A stretch of DNA of 64,000 bases. It comes from Pseudaestuariivita atlantica (GTDB taxonomy: Bacteria; Pseudomonadota; Alphaproteobacteria; Rhodobacterales; Rhodobacteraceae). Positions 33,274-42,638 of this stretch are shown here, one piece after another. Made by a program: the position numbers and the translations under genes. The stretch is from assembly GCF_001205715.1 (NCBI RefSeq), contig NZ_AQQZ01000004.1, positions 372,001-436,000 on the forward strand, written 5' to 3'. Numbering within the stretch: the stretch's first letter is position 1; each line of letters opens with the position of its first letter. The notes below the pieces were generated by a model that worked only from the letters and a program-made list of their open reading frames with translations, was not told the DNA's origin and did no database searches.

Positions 33274-35313
33274 TCAGCTGCGGCCCTCGCGCAACCACGC
33301 GCCGATGGTCAGCGCCGCGATGACCAGCAGAACCAGCCAAGCGGGCAACAGGGACGTGTGCGATACCGACAGGGTTTCGTAGGCCGCGCGCGGCGTCAGC
33401 CCGATCCATCCCCGCCCCGCCGCAGGCCGCCCTTCGCGCACCTCGCGGATGCGCGGCGCCCCGTTTTCGAGCCGGTGCACGCCGCCCCGCATCGATTCCA
33501 GCGCGGGCGCGACGACTTCGCCGGTCGAAATCGTCGCCTCGAATTCCTTGGGCGATGCGGGGCCAAGGCCGATGACAGTGCTGTGCTCACCTTCTTCCAG
33601 CCGGTAAAGGCCGATCTCGGTCCCGGTGAACGTCGTCTCGAACCGGCCGGGCGCGGATTCCGCGAGCGGCAGCGTGAAGGTCCGGCCCGAAGGCGAGGTC
33701 AGCGTCACGTCGCCGACATTCTCGCCCAGCGTGCGGCGGATGATGCGCATGGTCTGGCCCGTCGCCTCGGCCAGCAGGGCCTCTTCTTCGAGGTCCGGCT
33801 CCTTCATCATCCAGTGCGCCAGCCGCCGCAGCAATTCCAGTTGCGGGCCGCCGCCTTCGTATCCGCGCGACCAGAGCCACGCCTGGTCCGACGCCAGCAG
33901 CGCCACGCGCCCTTCGCCCACGCGGTCGAGCATCAGAAGCGGCGCGTCGTCCACGCCCGACATGACGATGTCACCGGACCGTGGCGACAGTTCGACTTGC
34001 CGCAACCATCTGCCCCAGTCGGCGGGCGTGCCCAGCCCCGCCGTGACCGGGTGGCGGTCGCCGATTTCCGTCACCGTCGGGGCGAAGGCGCGTTCGACCA
34101 CACGGGCCGTTGGCTCGCCCGGCAAGGCCTGCCCAAGCGGCGAGCGAAACAGCGAGTCGGCCGAGGCGAAATCCGGCCCGGCATTGATCAGAACCGCGCC
34201 GCCCCGCTCGATATAGCCGCGCACGTTGTCGAGGTAGAGCGCGGGCAGGATGCCCCGCCGCTTGTACCGGTCGAAGATGATCAGGTCGAAATCGTCGACC
34301 TTGTCGAGGAACAGCTCCCGCGTCGGGAAAGCGATCAGCGACAAGTCCGACACCGGCACGCCGTCCTGCTTGTCCGGTGGGCGCAGGATGGTGAAATGCA
34401 CAAGGTCGACGGACGAGTCCGATTTCAGCAGGTTGCGCCACGTCCGCGTCCCGGCATGCGGTTCCCCCGATACAAGCAGCACGCGCAAGCGGTCGCGCAC
34501 GCCGTTGATCTGGATCAGCGCGCGGTTGTTGCGGTCGGTCAACTCGCCGTCGACGGCGGGGGTCGAGAACTCGATCACGTTGCGCCCGCCATGGGGCAGG
34601 CGGATCGGCAGGTTCACGTTCTGCCCGATGGGCATGTTGAACCGCTGCGGCTCTTCACCATCCACGGCGATATCGATGACCGTTTGCGTGGCCGCCGGTG
34701 CCGCGCCCTGATCCTCGATCCGCAGCGTCAGGAGGACCTCCTCGCCGAGGATCGCGAAGGCGGGGGCGTTTTCGACGATCATGCGCCGGTCCCAATCCTC
34801 TTCCGACCCGGTCAGAAGCAGGTGCATCGGCGCGGGCAGGGACGGGGTGGCGTCCATGTCGTGCACCTGCCCGTCGCTGATCAGGATCACGCCGGATACC
34901 CGTGCGCGCGGCTCTTCCGCCAGCGCCTTGGACACCGCTGCCATCGCTTGCGTGCCAAGGTTCTCGCCCTCGTTCACGATGTCCACCCGCCGGGTTGTCG
35001 TGCCGTCGCGCGCGTCCAGCCGCGCGATCAGGTCGGCGGCGGCGGCCTCTGTCGTTTCCGCCCGGTCGGCCAGTTGCTGGCTGTCGGATGCATCAACCGC
35101 CACGATCACGATGTCATCCAGCGGCGCGCGGTCCTCGCGCACCAGCGACGGTTGCGCGATGGCGCCAAGGATCGCCGCGCCCGCCAGCGCCCGCAGCGCC
35201 CAGCCCGAAAGACCCCGCCAGATCGCAAGGGCCAGCCCCGCGACAAGCGCGACGGCCAGCGCGATCAGCACCGGCATCGGCAAAAGGGGATCGAAGACCA
35301 CGAGGTTCGTCAC
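33274..35313 (-). CDS. Large membrane protein with GATase1-like/VWA-like region, function unknown
   Basis: This 679-residue protein has two N-terminal membrane helices (about 12-30 and 36-52), a Rossmann-like region starting DDIVIVAVDASDSQQLADRA that recalls von Willebrand A folds, then a class-I glutamine amidotransferase-like region (DDFDLIIFDRYKRRGILP, GGAVLINAGPDFA). A final helix sits near the C-terminus (WLVLLVIAALTIGAWL). It is the last gene of the moxR-DUF58-DUF4159 operon and overlaps the upstream gene by 4 bases. The set is conserved in alphaproteobacteria; the role is unknown. Confidence 0.8.
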   Translation of the reverse strand: MTNLVVFDPLLPMPVLIALAVALVAGLALAIWRGLSGWALRALAGAAILGAIAQPSLVREDRAPLDDIVIVAVDASDSQQLADRAETTEAAAADLIARLDARDGTTTRRVDIVNEGENLGTQAMAAVSKALAEEPRARVSGVILISDGQVHDMDATPSLPAPMHLLLTGSEEDWDRRMIVENAPAFAILGEEVLLTLRIEDQGAAPAATQTVIDIAVDGEEPQRFNMPIGQNVNLPIRLPHGGRNVIEFSTPAVDGELTDRNNRALIQINGVRDRLRVLLVSGEPHAGTRTWRNLLKSDSSVDLVHFTILRPPDKQDGVPVSDLSLIAFPTRELFLDKVDDFDLIIFDRYKRRGILPALYLDNVRGYIERGGAVLINAGPDFASADSLFRSPLGQALPGEPTARVVERAFAPTVTEIGDRHPVTAGLGTPADWGRWLRQVELSPRSGDIVMSGVDDAPLLMLDRVGEGRVALLASDQAWLWSRGYEGGGPQLELLRRLAHWMMKEPDLEEEALLAEATGQTMRIIRRTLGENVGDVTLTSPSGRTFTLPLAESAPGRFETTFTGTEIGLYRLEEGEHSTVIGLGPASPKEFEATISTGEVVAPALESMRGGVHRLENGAPRIREVREGRPAAGRGWIGLTPRAAYETLSVSHTSLLPAWLVLLVIAALTIGAWLREGRS

Positions 35314-38084
35314 TGGCCCAGCCTTTCCAGCAGGGCGGGCACATGCACCTGGTCGGATTTATAGTTGCCGGTCAGCACGTGCATCACGAGGTTCACGCCG
35401 AACCGGTAGGACATTTCCCGCTGCCGCTCGCCGGCAAAGCCGCGTCCGACGGGGAACATCGTGCGCCCGTCGGTGTCGCGCGCCCACGCGGCGGCCCAGT
35501 CGTTGCCGCCGATGATGACCGGCGTGACCCCGTCATTGAGGTTGCGGAACGGCATCCCCTCGATCGCTTGCGCGTCCGGCGGCGCGGCCTCGACCCAGAC
35601 ATCCCGACCCGCATGGCGGCCGGGAAAATCCTGGAGCAGGTAGAAGGTGCGCGTCAGCACGTGGTCGCCCGGAACGGGTTCCAGCGCGGGGATGTCCAGC
35701 GTCCGCGCGATCTGTTGCAGCTTGCGGCCTTCGGGTGACGACGCGCCGAACCCGGCCACATCCGCATCCCGCGTATCGAACAGGATCAACCCGCCGGACC
35801 GCAGGAAGGCGTTGAGCCGCGCTGACGCCTCGCGCGAGGGCAATGGCTGGTCGGCGGTGATCGGCCAGTAAAGCATCGGGTAAAAGGCCAGTTCGTCCCG
35901 TTCGAGGTTCACGCCGCGCGGTGCCGCCGGTTCGACCGAGGTGCGCTGGAACAGCGTCTGGCTCAGCCCGCGCAGACCTGCTTCGGCGATCTCGTCGACG
36001 CGGCGGTCGCCGGTCAGGACATGCGCGAGCACGATCTCTTTCGTGGCCTCGATAGCGGCCAATTCCTCGCTCTGCGCCGCGCCGGGATGCGGATGGAAGG
36101 CAAGGGCCAGTCCAAGGACAAGGCTCGCCGTCGTCGCCGCGCCGCGCATCCCGCCCAGACGGCCCGAAAGCCAGAGCGAGGCAAGGATGTCGATCAGCAA
36201 CAGCGCCAGCGCCGCCGCCAGAAGCCACCCGCCGAGCGGCTGTTCCTGTGGCGCCTCCAGCCCCGCGACAGACACGCCCGCAGGCCATGTCGCTGCCGTC
36301 AGCACGGCGTCGACCTCGATCACGTTGCGCGCGATGGCGCGGTCGCCCGAAGTGTAAAGCCCCGGCCGCATGTCGGGACCCAGCGGAGCCTCGGCCAGCG
36401 TCTCGCCGCTCACCCCCGGCAGGGTCGAGGCATCGCGCAGCGTGCCGAACCCGTCGAGCACTTTTGCAGGTTCCCAGAACGTGCCCGCGAGATCCTGTGC
36501 ATCCGGCGCCGTGATGGCGGTCGACACGGCGAGGCGTTCGAGCATCTGCACGAAGAGGCCCGACAGCGGCAGGGTGGACCATTCGGCATTGGCCGACACG
36601 TGCATCAGCACGACCTGCCCCTGCCCGATGCGCTTGCGGGTGACCAGCGGCGTGCCGTCGCTCAGCAGCGCGATCACCCGGTCGGCGAGCGTCGGATCGG
36701 GCTGGGCCATCACCTGGGCCGAGATGCGCACGTCGTCGGGAACGGACAAGCCGAAGAACGGGCTTTCGGCGGGGAAGGGGGCCAGCGATTTCGGCTCCCC
36801 CCACGACATCGCGCCGCCCACCGTGCGCCCCCCGGCGCGCAGGCGCACGGGCATCAGCGGGTCTTCGGTATCCCGGCTCAGATCGCTTGCAGCCACGCGC
36901 GGCCCGGCAAAGCGCAGCAAGAGCCCGCCTTCGGACACCCAGTCGGTCAATCCTTCGGTTTCCTCGGCCGTGAGCGACACGACATCGGCGAGGATGATGA
37001 CATCAGGGTTGGCCGGCAGAACGTCGCCAAAGGGCGCATCCAGCAAATCCGCCGTCGGCTCCAGCGCCTTGGTCAGGAAGTGCACGGGCGACAGCAGTTC
37101 CAGCCCCTCCCGGTCATCGCGGCCCGCGAACAGCGCGACTTCGCGCCGGGCGAGGCTGTCATCCGGCAGGCTGACGGCGCCCGCGCTGGTCTGGCCAACT
37201 ATGGCAAAGCGGGTGAGCCTTGCGCGCAGTTCGGCGGGAAGGTCCAGCACGGCCTCTGCAACCGTGGCGTCCGCGTCGAAGGGGAGGGTGATCCGGTCGA
37301 TCTCCTGCACGGTGCCGTTCGGGTCGGTGCCGAAGGCCGCGACCTGAAGCGCCGGGATCGCGTCGGTGTCGCGCCGGTACCCGGTCAGCGTGATCGCGCC
37401 GTCCGCAAACTTCGCCGGGCCAAGGGCCACGACCGGGGTGCCGGGCTCGATCACCTGCACGCGCCCCTGCGCGGTCAGCAAGTCGAGCAAGGGTACGCGG
37501 TTGTCCCGTGCCACCCCGTCCGACAGCCACAGCGTGTCGAACGGATCAAGAGACGCCAGTGCGCTGATCGTGGCCGCCATGTCGGCGTCCCGCGGGGTCC
37601 ACGGTTCGGGCGCAAGGCCGGACAGCTGCGCGCGCACGTCACGGGCCGAACGGAAGGCAGGTTCCTGCGGGTCCGTCAGCTGGATCAGCGCGGCGGGCCG
37701 GTCGTCGCGTTCCGCCTCTGCCAGCGCCGCGTCGACGGCGGCGATCTGCGCCGCCCAACCTGTGCCCGAAGCCCATGACGCATCCAGCAGCACCATCAGC
37801 GGCTGGTCGCCGGCCTGCGCATTGTCGCGGGGGTTCAGGATCGGCCCGGCCAGCCCGAGGATCACCGCCGCCACCGCAAGGCAGCGCAGCAGCAACAGCC
37901 ACCACGGCGTGCGGTCCGATACGTGGTCTTCGTCCTTCAGGCCCAGAAGCAGCGTGACCGCCGGGAACAGCCTTCGGATCGGAGCGGGCGGGATGGCGCG
38001 CAGGATCAGCCACAGGACCGGTAAGGCGATCAGGGCCAGCAACAGCCAGGGCGTGGTAAAGGCGAGGGCGCCGAGGCTCAGCAT
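35310..38084 (-). CDS. BatA-like / DUF4159 membrane protein
   Basis: A 924-residue protein. The first 90 residues match the BatA N-terminal type (FTTPWLLLALIALPVLWLILRAIPPAPIRRLFPA plus a second helix). A VWA-like segment follows (QPLMVLLDASWASGTGWAAQI). Further helices lie around residues 640-680. The C-terminal 210 residues, after an AHPHPGAAQ-like periplasmic junction, are a DUF4159 domain (LAFYPMLYWPITADQPLPS ... GLILFDTRDADV). It abuts the DUF58 gene without a gap. A cell-envelope role coupled to the MoxR chaperone is inferred. Confidence 0.83.
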   Translation of the reverse strand: MLSLGALAFTTPWLLLALIALPVLWLILRAIPPAPIRRLFPAVTLLLGLKDEDHVSDRTPWWLLLLRCLAVAAVILGLAGPILNPRDNAQAGDQPLMVLLDASWASGTGWAAQIAAVDAALAEAERDDRPAALIQLTDPQEPAFRSARDVRAQLSGLAPEPWTPRDADMAATISALASLDPFDTLWLSDGVARDNRVPLLDLLTAQGRVQVIEPGTPVVALGPAKFADGAITLTGYRRDTDAIPALQVAAFGTDPNGTVQEIDRITLPFDADATVAEAVLDLPAELRARLTRFAIVGQTSAGAVSLPDDSLARREVALFAGRDDREGLELLSPVHFLTKALEPTADLLDAPFGDVLPANPDVIILADVVSLTAEETEGLTDWVSEGGLLLRFAGPRVAASDLSRDTEDPLMPVRLRAGGRTVGGAMSWGEPKSLAPFPAESPFFGLSVPDDVRISAQVMAQPDPTLADRVIALLSDGTPLVTRKRIGQGQVVLMHVSANAEWSTLPLSGLFVQMLERLAVSTAITAPDAQDLAGTFWEPAKVLDGFGTLRDASTLPGVSGETLAEAPLGPDMRPGLYTSGDRAIARNVIEVDAVLTAATWPAGVSVAGLEAPQEQPLGGWLLAAALALLLIDILASLWLSGRLGGMRGAATTASLVLGLALAFHPHPGAAQSEELAAIEATKEIVLAHVLTGDRRVDEIAEAGLRGLSQTLFQRTSVEPAAPRGVNLERDELAFYPMLYWPITADQPLPSREASARLNAFLRSGGLILFDTRDADVAGFGASSPEGRKLQQIARTLDIPALEPVPGDHVLTRTFYLLQDFPGRHAGRDVWVEAAPPDAQAIEGMPFRNLNDGVTPVIIGGNDWAAAWARDTDGRTMFPVGRGFAGERQREMSYRFGVNLVMHVLTGNYKSDQVHVPALLERLGQ

Positions 38085-38957
38085 CTACAGCCTCCGGTCC
38101 AGCGCATGGTACAGCCACATCAGCGCCGCCTGCGCCGATTGGTCGGTATGGTGGCAATGGTATTGCCACCCGGTGACCGAGGAGAGGTGCGACAGCCGCG
38201 CCTTCCGCTCTGCCAGCCGGTCGAGGTACCGGTCGCGCAGGTCATCGGCCTTGAGCGTTTCATGCGCAAGCGACCCGCCCACGCTTTGAAAGATCGCGCG
38301 GCCCCGGAAGGGGAAATTCTCCTCGACCGGGTCGAGGATCTGCAGAAGCACCCCGCGCACGCCCCGGTCGGCGGCCTTGGTCAGCGCGGTTTCGACCTCG
38401 TCGATCTCTCCCAGGAAATCCGATACGAACACGGCCTGGCTGCGCGGCAGCATCCCCCGGTGTTCCGGCGGGCTGTAATCGGCATCTTCGGCGTCGAGGA
38501 ACATCTCGGCCAACCGAAGGATCTGGATGTCCCCCCGCCGCGGCGGGAGGCGGGTGCCGGTCAGGCCGACACGTTCACCCGACCGCAACAGCAACACGGC
38601 CAGTGCGAGGCCGACCAGCCGCGCGCGGTGCGCCTTGTCGGGGTGCTGGCCCGAGGTGAACCGCATCGACCCGGCCTGATCGATCCACAATTGCACGGTC
38701 TGGGCGATCTGCCACTCGCGTTCGCGCACGAATTGCGTGTCGCCACGCGCCGAACGCCGCCAGTCGATCATCCGCCGCGAATCGCCGGGCCGTGCCGGGC
38801 GGTATTGCCAGAAATCATCCCCCAGCCCGGCACGCCGCCGCCCATGGGTGCCCAGCAGCACGGTAGAGGCGAGGTGATCGGCATGCGCAAGAAGGTCGGG
38901 CAGCCGGGCGGCGGCCTCTTCAGCTTCAAGCCGCAGGGAGGGGGCGGTCTGGGTCAC
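38085..38957 (-). CDS. DUF58 domain protein
   Basis: A 290-residue cytoplasmic protein with the DUF58 signature DFWQYRPARPGDSRRMIDWRR around residue 45 and a VWA-like fold after it (QLWIDQAGSMRF, QAVFVSDFLGEIDEVE). Such proteins are usual partners of MoxR ATPases. GTG 38957 (MTQTAPSLRLEAEE) forms a GTGA overlap with the moxR stop. The frame is open upstream but lies on top of moxR, so it is not used. Confidence 0.88.
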   Translation of the reverse strand: MTQTAPSLRLEAEEAAARLPDLLAHADHLASTVLLGTHGRRRAGLGDDFWQYRPARPGDSRRMIDWRRSARGDTQFVREREWQIAQTVQLWIDQAGSMRFTSGQHPDKAHRARLVGLALAVLLLRSGERVGLTGTRLPPRRGDIQILRLAEMFLDAEDADYSPPEHRGMLPRSQAVFVSDFLGEIDEVETALTKAADRGVRGVLLQILDPVEENFPFRGRAIFQSVGGSLAHETLKADDLRDRYLDRLAERKARLSHLSSVTGWQYHCHHTDQSAQAALMWLYHALDRRL

Positions 38958-39955
38958 GCCGCGACGCTCACCGCGTCCTCGGTCTGGGCGCGGATCAGGT
39001 CGGGCAGGCTTTCGCCTCGGGCGCGGGCCGAGAAGCTCAACCCCATCCGGTGTTGCAACACGGGCAGCGCCATCGCCACGACATCCTCTGCCGAGGGCGC
39101 AAGGCGACCGTCCAGCAACGCGCGGGCGCGCACCGTCAGCATCAGCGCCTGTGCGGCGCGCGGGCCGGGGCCCCATGCCACGGTGTTGCGCACCACGTCG
39201 GGCGCGCTGGGATCATCGGGCCGCAAGCGGCGGACAAGGTCGAGGATCTGGTCGACCACGCTGTCGCCCACCGGCATCCGGCGCAGCAGGTCCTGCGCGT
39301 CGATCAGGTCGGCCGCGGAAAAGACCTCGGTCGAGGTGCCGCTTTCCGCACCGGTGGTGGCCAGCAGGATGTCGCGCTCGGTCTCGCGGTCGGGATAAGC
39401 GACGTCGATCTGCACGAGGAACCGGTCAAGCTGCGCCTCGGGCAGCGGGTAGGTGCCTTCCTGTTCGATCGGGTTCTGCGTGGCGAGCACGTGGAACGGC
39501 GCGTCCAGCGGGCGGTCGACACCGGCGACAGACACCTGTTTTTCCTGCATCGCCTGCAGGAGCGCCGATTGCGTCCGGGGGGAGGCGCGGTTGATCTCGT
39601 CCGCCATCAGGAGCTGGCAAAAGACCGGGCCCGGCACGAAGCGGAAGCTGCGCGACCCGTCCTCGCCCTGGTCCAGCACTTCCGATCCAAGGATGTCGGC
39701 CGGCATCAGGTCGGGCGTGAATTGCACGCGGTTGGTGTTCAGCCCCATCACGGTGCCCAGCGTGTCGACCAGCAGGGTCTTTCCAAGGCCGGGCAGGCCG
39801 ATCAGCAGGGCATGGCCGCCGCAGATCAGGGCGGTGAGCGACAGGTCCACGACCTGCTCCTGCCCGATGAACCTTGCGGCGATGGAGGCCTTGGCCGCCG
39901 TCAACTTCTCGCCCAGGGCTTCGATGTCACCAACCATTTGGGTGGGGTCCGTCAT
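38954..39955 (-). CDS. moxR: MoxR-family AAA+ ATPase
   Basis: MoxR ATPases are AAA+ chaperones that mature or metallate partner complexes. The 333-residue protein has Walker A GLPGLGKT (53-60), Walker B LLMADEINRASPRTQSALL, sensor 1 ATQNPIEQEGTYPLPEAQLDRF and a C-terminal lid. ATG 39955 has AAAGGA 9 bases upstream; the longer open frame is not supported by a site. It leads a four-gene minus-strand operon (moxR, DUF58, DUF4159, VWA/GATase-like) and diverges from the DUF1285 gene. Confidence 0.93.
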   Translation of the reverse strand: MTDPTQMVGDIEALGEKLTAAKASIAARFIGQEQVVDLSLTALICGGHALLIGLPGLGKTLLVDTLGTVMGLNTNRVQFTPDLMPADILGSEVLDQGEDGSRSFRFVPGPVFCQLLMADEINRASPRTQSALLQAMQEKQVSVAGVDRPLDAPFHVLATQNPIEQEGTYPLPEAQLDRFLVQIDVAYPDRETERDILLATTGAESGTSTEVFSAADLIDAQDLLRRMPVGDSVVDQILDLVRRLRPDDPSAPDVVRNTVAWGPGPRAAQALMLTVRARALLDGRLAPSAEDVVAMALPVLQHRMGLSFSARARGESLPDLIRAQTEDAVSVAA

Positions 39956-40023
39956 GGCGCGCGCGTCCTTTCGGGTTATATTCGTGGGGGAGAGTGTAAC
40001 GCGCCCAACGGGGATGGCAAAAG

Positions 40024-40599
40024 ATGACCGCACAAAAAGCCGTGAAGCCTGACGCACAAAGCATCGCCGCGTCGGCCCGTGCCGCAACGAAAGGCGGATT
40101 GCCGCCGGTACACCTGTGGAACCCGCCGTTTTGCGGCGATCTCGACATGCGCATTGCGCGGGACGGGACGTGGTTCTACCTAGGCACGCCGATCGGGCGG
40201 CCAGAACTCGTGCGCTTGTTCTCCACCATCCTGCGCAAGGATGGCGACGCGTATTTCCTTGTCACCCCGGTCGAGAAGGTGGGGATCACCGTCGACGACG
40301 CGCCGTTTGTCGCGGTGGATTTCGAGGTATCGGGTGAAGGAGAAGACCAGGTCCTGACGTTCGAGACGAACGTGGGCGACACCGTCACCGCCGGCCCGTC
40401 CGCGCCGATCCGGGTTGAGCGGGATGCCGAAACCGGGGAGCCGTCACCCTATGTGCTGGTGCGGGCCAATCTTGAGGCGCTGATCGACCGCAAGTCGTTC
40501 TACCGGCTGGTGGAGATCGGGACCCATCATGACGGGTGGTTCGGCCTGTGGTCGGGTGGCTCCTTCTTCCCGATCATCCCGTCAGAGGACCTGCCATGA
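40024..40599 (+). CDS. DUF1285 protein
   Basis: This 191-residue soluble protein matches the DUF1285 family, with the opening [51 protein letters not shown] typical of it (seen as consecutive shorter segments) and an end at [13 protein letters not shown]. No enzymatic motif is apparent. It is divergent from moxR with 68 bases between starts and overlaps the next SDR gene by 4 bases (ATGA). Confidence 0.88.
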   Translation: MTAQKAVKPDAQSIAASARAATKGGLPPVHLWNPPFCGDLDMRIARDGTWFYLGTPIGRPELVRLFSTILRKDGDAYFLVTPVEKVGITVDDAPFVAVDFEVSGEGEDQVLTFETNVGDTVTAGPSAPIRVERDAETGEPSPYVLVRANLEALIDRKSFYRLVEIGTHHDGWFGLWSGGSFFPIIPSEDLP

Positions 40600-41288
40600 C
40601 CGGCACCTGCCTGATCGTCGGGGCGGGAAGCGGGCTGTCCGCGTCCTGCGCCCGGTTGTTCGCAGCCGAAGGATACGACATCGCGCTGGCGGCGCGGAAT
40701 ATCGACAAGCTGGACGCGCTGGCGGCAGAGACCGGGGCCAGCGTGCACGCGTTGGATGGGTCCGACGCGGCGGCAACGCGCGCGCTTGTGGACGGCTTGC
40801 CGGGCAGGTTGAGCGTGGCGATCTACAACCCGTCGGCGCGGTCGCGGGGTCCCTTGATCGACCTTGACCCGGATGAGGTGAAGCGCGCGGTCGAGATCAC
40901 GGCGTTCGGGTCCTTCGCGCTGGGTCAGGCGGCGGCGCGGCGGATGCTGGCGCAGGACGGCGACGTGAAGGGCACGATCCTGTTCACCGGAGCCAGTGCC
41001 GGGGTGAAGGGGTTCGCCAAGTCCGCGTCATTCGCCATGGGCAAGTTCGCGCAGCGCGGGCTGGCGCAATCCATGTCGCGGGAATTGCATCCGCAGGGCG
41101 TGCACGTCGCGTGGATCAACGTCGACGGCGGCATCCGCAATCCTGACCGGCCGGAACGCATCCCGCAGACGCCCGACGCCATGCTGGAACCGGATGCGAT
41201 TGCGCAGACCTATCTGGCGTTGGTGCGGCAGCACCGCTCTGCATGGTCGCACGAGATCGCGGTGCGCCCGTGGGTGGAGAATTTCTGA
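40596..41288 (+). CDS. Short-chain dehydrogenase-like protein lacking the catalytic tyrosine
   Basis: A 230-residue Rossmann protein with the NAD(P) motif [19 protein letters not shown] (residues 8-26), the AIYNPSA segment in place of NNAG, and the catalytic-Ser position S134 (TGASAG). Where SDRs have YxxxK it reads SASFAMGKF, so F146 replaces Tyr and K150 is kept. The enzyme is therefore either inactive, a binding protein, or uses other chemistry. It is coupled to the DUF1285 gene and converges toward the RluE gene across a repeat. Confidence 0.85.
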   Translation: MTGTCLIVGAGSGLSASCARLFAAEGYDIALAARNIDKLDALAAETGASVHALDGSDAAATRALVDGLPGRLSVAIYNPSARSRGPLIDLDPDEVKRAVEITAFGSFALGQAAARRMLAQDGDVKGTILFTGASAGVKGFAKSASFAMGKFAQRGLAQSMSRELHPQGVHVAWINVDGGIRNPDRPERIPQTPDAMLEPDAIAQTYLALVRQHRSAWSHEIAVRPWVENF

Positions 41289-41304
41289 CGACGGAGCAGG
41301 ACGG

Positions 41305-41467
41305 CGCGGAATCAAGGCCGCAGGCCGCCGCGCCATCGACGGGCCGCCCCCACGGCACGTCGATTTGTTGGGGTTTGGCGCGTCGCTTCATTGTCGCGCG
41401 GATTTGGTTGAAATAAAGCAATTAGCAGACCCGTCGGATCGACGTACCGCGGCCCGGCAATCGCGCG
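41305..41467. repeat. 160-bp inverted-repeat element, copy B
   Basis: The left part (41305-41365) is nearly identical to 5362-5422, including the arm CGCGCCATCGACGGGCCGC (41329-41347). The right arm (41449-41467) matches its complement at 16 of 19 positions, and ATCGACGT (41438-41445) pairs with ACGTCGAT (41357-41364). The head is different from copy A and AT-rich. As in copy A, the right arm ends 3 bases before the stop of a minus-strand gene (here the pseudouridine synthase). Confidence 0.85.
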
Positions 41468-41470
41468 GCT

Positions 41471-41998
41471 CTACACCTTCCGCCACGCGCCCGGCGCCAA
41501 CCCGTCCAGCGACCAATCCCCGACCGACCAGCGGATCAGCCGCAACGTGGGGAAACCGATGGCGGCGGTCATGCGGCGCACTTGCCGGTTGCGCCCCTCG
41601 GTCAACGTCAGTTCGATCCACGTATCCGGCACCGACTTGCGCTCTCGCACAGGCGGGACGCGGGGCCAGACATCCGGTGGGTCGATAACGCGTGCCCTGG
41701 CAGGCCGCGTTTTCCCGTCCTTGAGCGTGACGCCGGACCGAAGCGGCGCAAGGTCGACATCGCTCGGCGCGCCTTCGACCTGCACGAGGTAGGTCTTGGG
41801 CTTCTTGAACCGGGGCGAGGAAATGCGCGCCTGCAAGCGGCCATCGTCGGTCAGGACCACAAGCCCCTCGCTGTCGCGGTCCAGCCGCCCGGCGGGATAG
41901 ACGTTCGGCACATCCACGAAGTCCTTCAGTGTCTGCCGCCCCTCGCCATCGGTGAACTGGCACAGCACGTTCATGGGTTTGTTGAAAAGGACGATCAT
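41471..41998 (-). CDS. rluE: RluE-type pseudouridine synthase
   Basis: A 175-residue enzyme of the RsuA/RluB/E/F family, which isomerises a uridine of rRNA (RluE: U2457 of 23S rRNA). The catalytic Asp is D40 in [19 protein letters not shown]. The later motifs KTYLVQVEG and [25 protein letters not shown] are typical. It lacks the N-terminal S4 domain, as RluE does. The gene is followed by the long inverted repeat and preceded by a palindrome. Confidence 0.85.
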   Translation of the reverse strand: MIVLFNKPMNVLCQFTDGEGRQTLKDFVDVPNVYPAGRLDRDSEGLVVLTDDGRLQARISSPRFKKPKTYLVQVEGAPSDVDLAPLRSGVTLKDGKTRPARARVIDPPDVWPRVPPVRERKSVPDTWIELTLTEGRNRQVRRMTAAIGFPTLRLIRWSVGDWSLDGLAPGAWRKV

Positions 41999-42010
41999 GG
42001 GCGAAACAAG

Positions 42011-42039
42011 GTAGGTCGGCTGCTGAGCAGCCGACCTAC
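42011..42039. repeat. GTAGGTCGGCTG palindrome, copy 2
   Basis: A perfect palindrome: 14-bp arms starting GTAGGTCGGCTGCT around a single central base. It lies between the YdeI-family gene and the pseudouridine synthase gene, both on the minus strand. The same core occurs at 3627 and 46940. Confidence 0.85.
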
Positions 42040-42049
42040 ACCGGTAATC

Positions 42050-42625
42050 TCATCGGCGGAAGGGGGAGGGGCGCAGCCCCTCAGCAAGCGAGCCCGCGAT
42101 ATCGGCGATACGCTTGTCACGGGTCGGTCGGGTTTTCGCGGTTTTCAGCCATTCCAGCGCGCCGCGCTTGACCGAGCGTGGATAGGCCTCCCACCCCTCC
42201 CGGTGGTCCGACATGGCGGCGGCAAGGTCGTCCGGCACGATCAGCGCCTCGACATCGTCGAGAAACGACCACATCCCGTTGGCTTGCGCGGCGGCGACCA
42301 GTGCCTCGCCCGCCTGGGTCATGCGACCCGCTGTGCGCTCTTCCTCGACCTTGCGCTTGTTGATGGCCGACCACGCGGATTCCGGATTTCGGGGTGCGAT
42401 CAGAACGCTTGTGCGATCCTCGTCCACCTTGCGCGTTTGGCTGTCGATCCAGCCCCAGCACAGCAATTCGCTGATCAACTCGTCATAGCCGAGGTAATGC
42501 GGCGTGTGTTTCTTGTAGGTAACAAGCCAGACCGACGGCGCGGTCGCATGGTTTGCCCCAAGCCAGTCGCGCAGGTCGGTGCGGGACCGCACCTCGACCC
42601 TCGGGGCGTCGGGGGCCGCGGTCAC
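42050..42625 (-). CDS. YdeI/OmpD-associated family protein
   Basis: A 191-residue soluble protein. The N-terminal part (DLRDWLGANHATAPSVWLVTYKKHT ... ELLCWGWIDSQTRK) and the C-terminal bacteriocin-protection-like region (YPRSVKRGALEWLKTAKTRPTRDKRIADIA) match the YdeI family. Members are linked to stress or peptide resistance in some bacteria; no catalytic residues are evident. It lies 13 bases downstream of polA on the same strand. Confidence 0.85.
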   Translation of the reverse strand: MTAAPDAPRVEVRSRTDLRDWLGANHATAPSVWLVTYKKHTPHYLGYDELISELLCWGWIDSQTRKVDEDRTSVLIAPRNPESAWSAINKRKVEEERTAGRMTQAGEALVAAAQANGMWSFLDDVEALIVPDDLAAAMSDHREGWEAYPRSVKRGALEWLKTAKTRPTRDKRIADIAGSLAEGLRPSPFRR

Positions 42626-42638
42626 TCAATACACCGGG

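Noticed and set aside
33358-35364. Long plus-strand open frame (668 codons) over the VWA/GATase-like gene
   Set aside because: Composition is typical of antisense frames, and the minus-strand frame has membrane helices and operon overlaps that fit neighbours.
36021-37778. Long plus-strand open frame over the DUF4159 gene
   Set aside because: Shadow of a well-supported BatA/DUF4159 protein; no domain or site.
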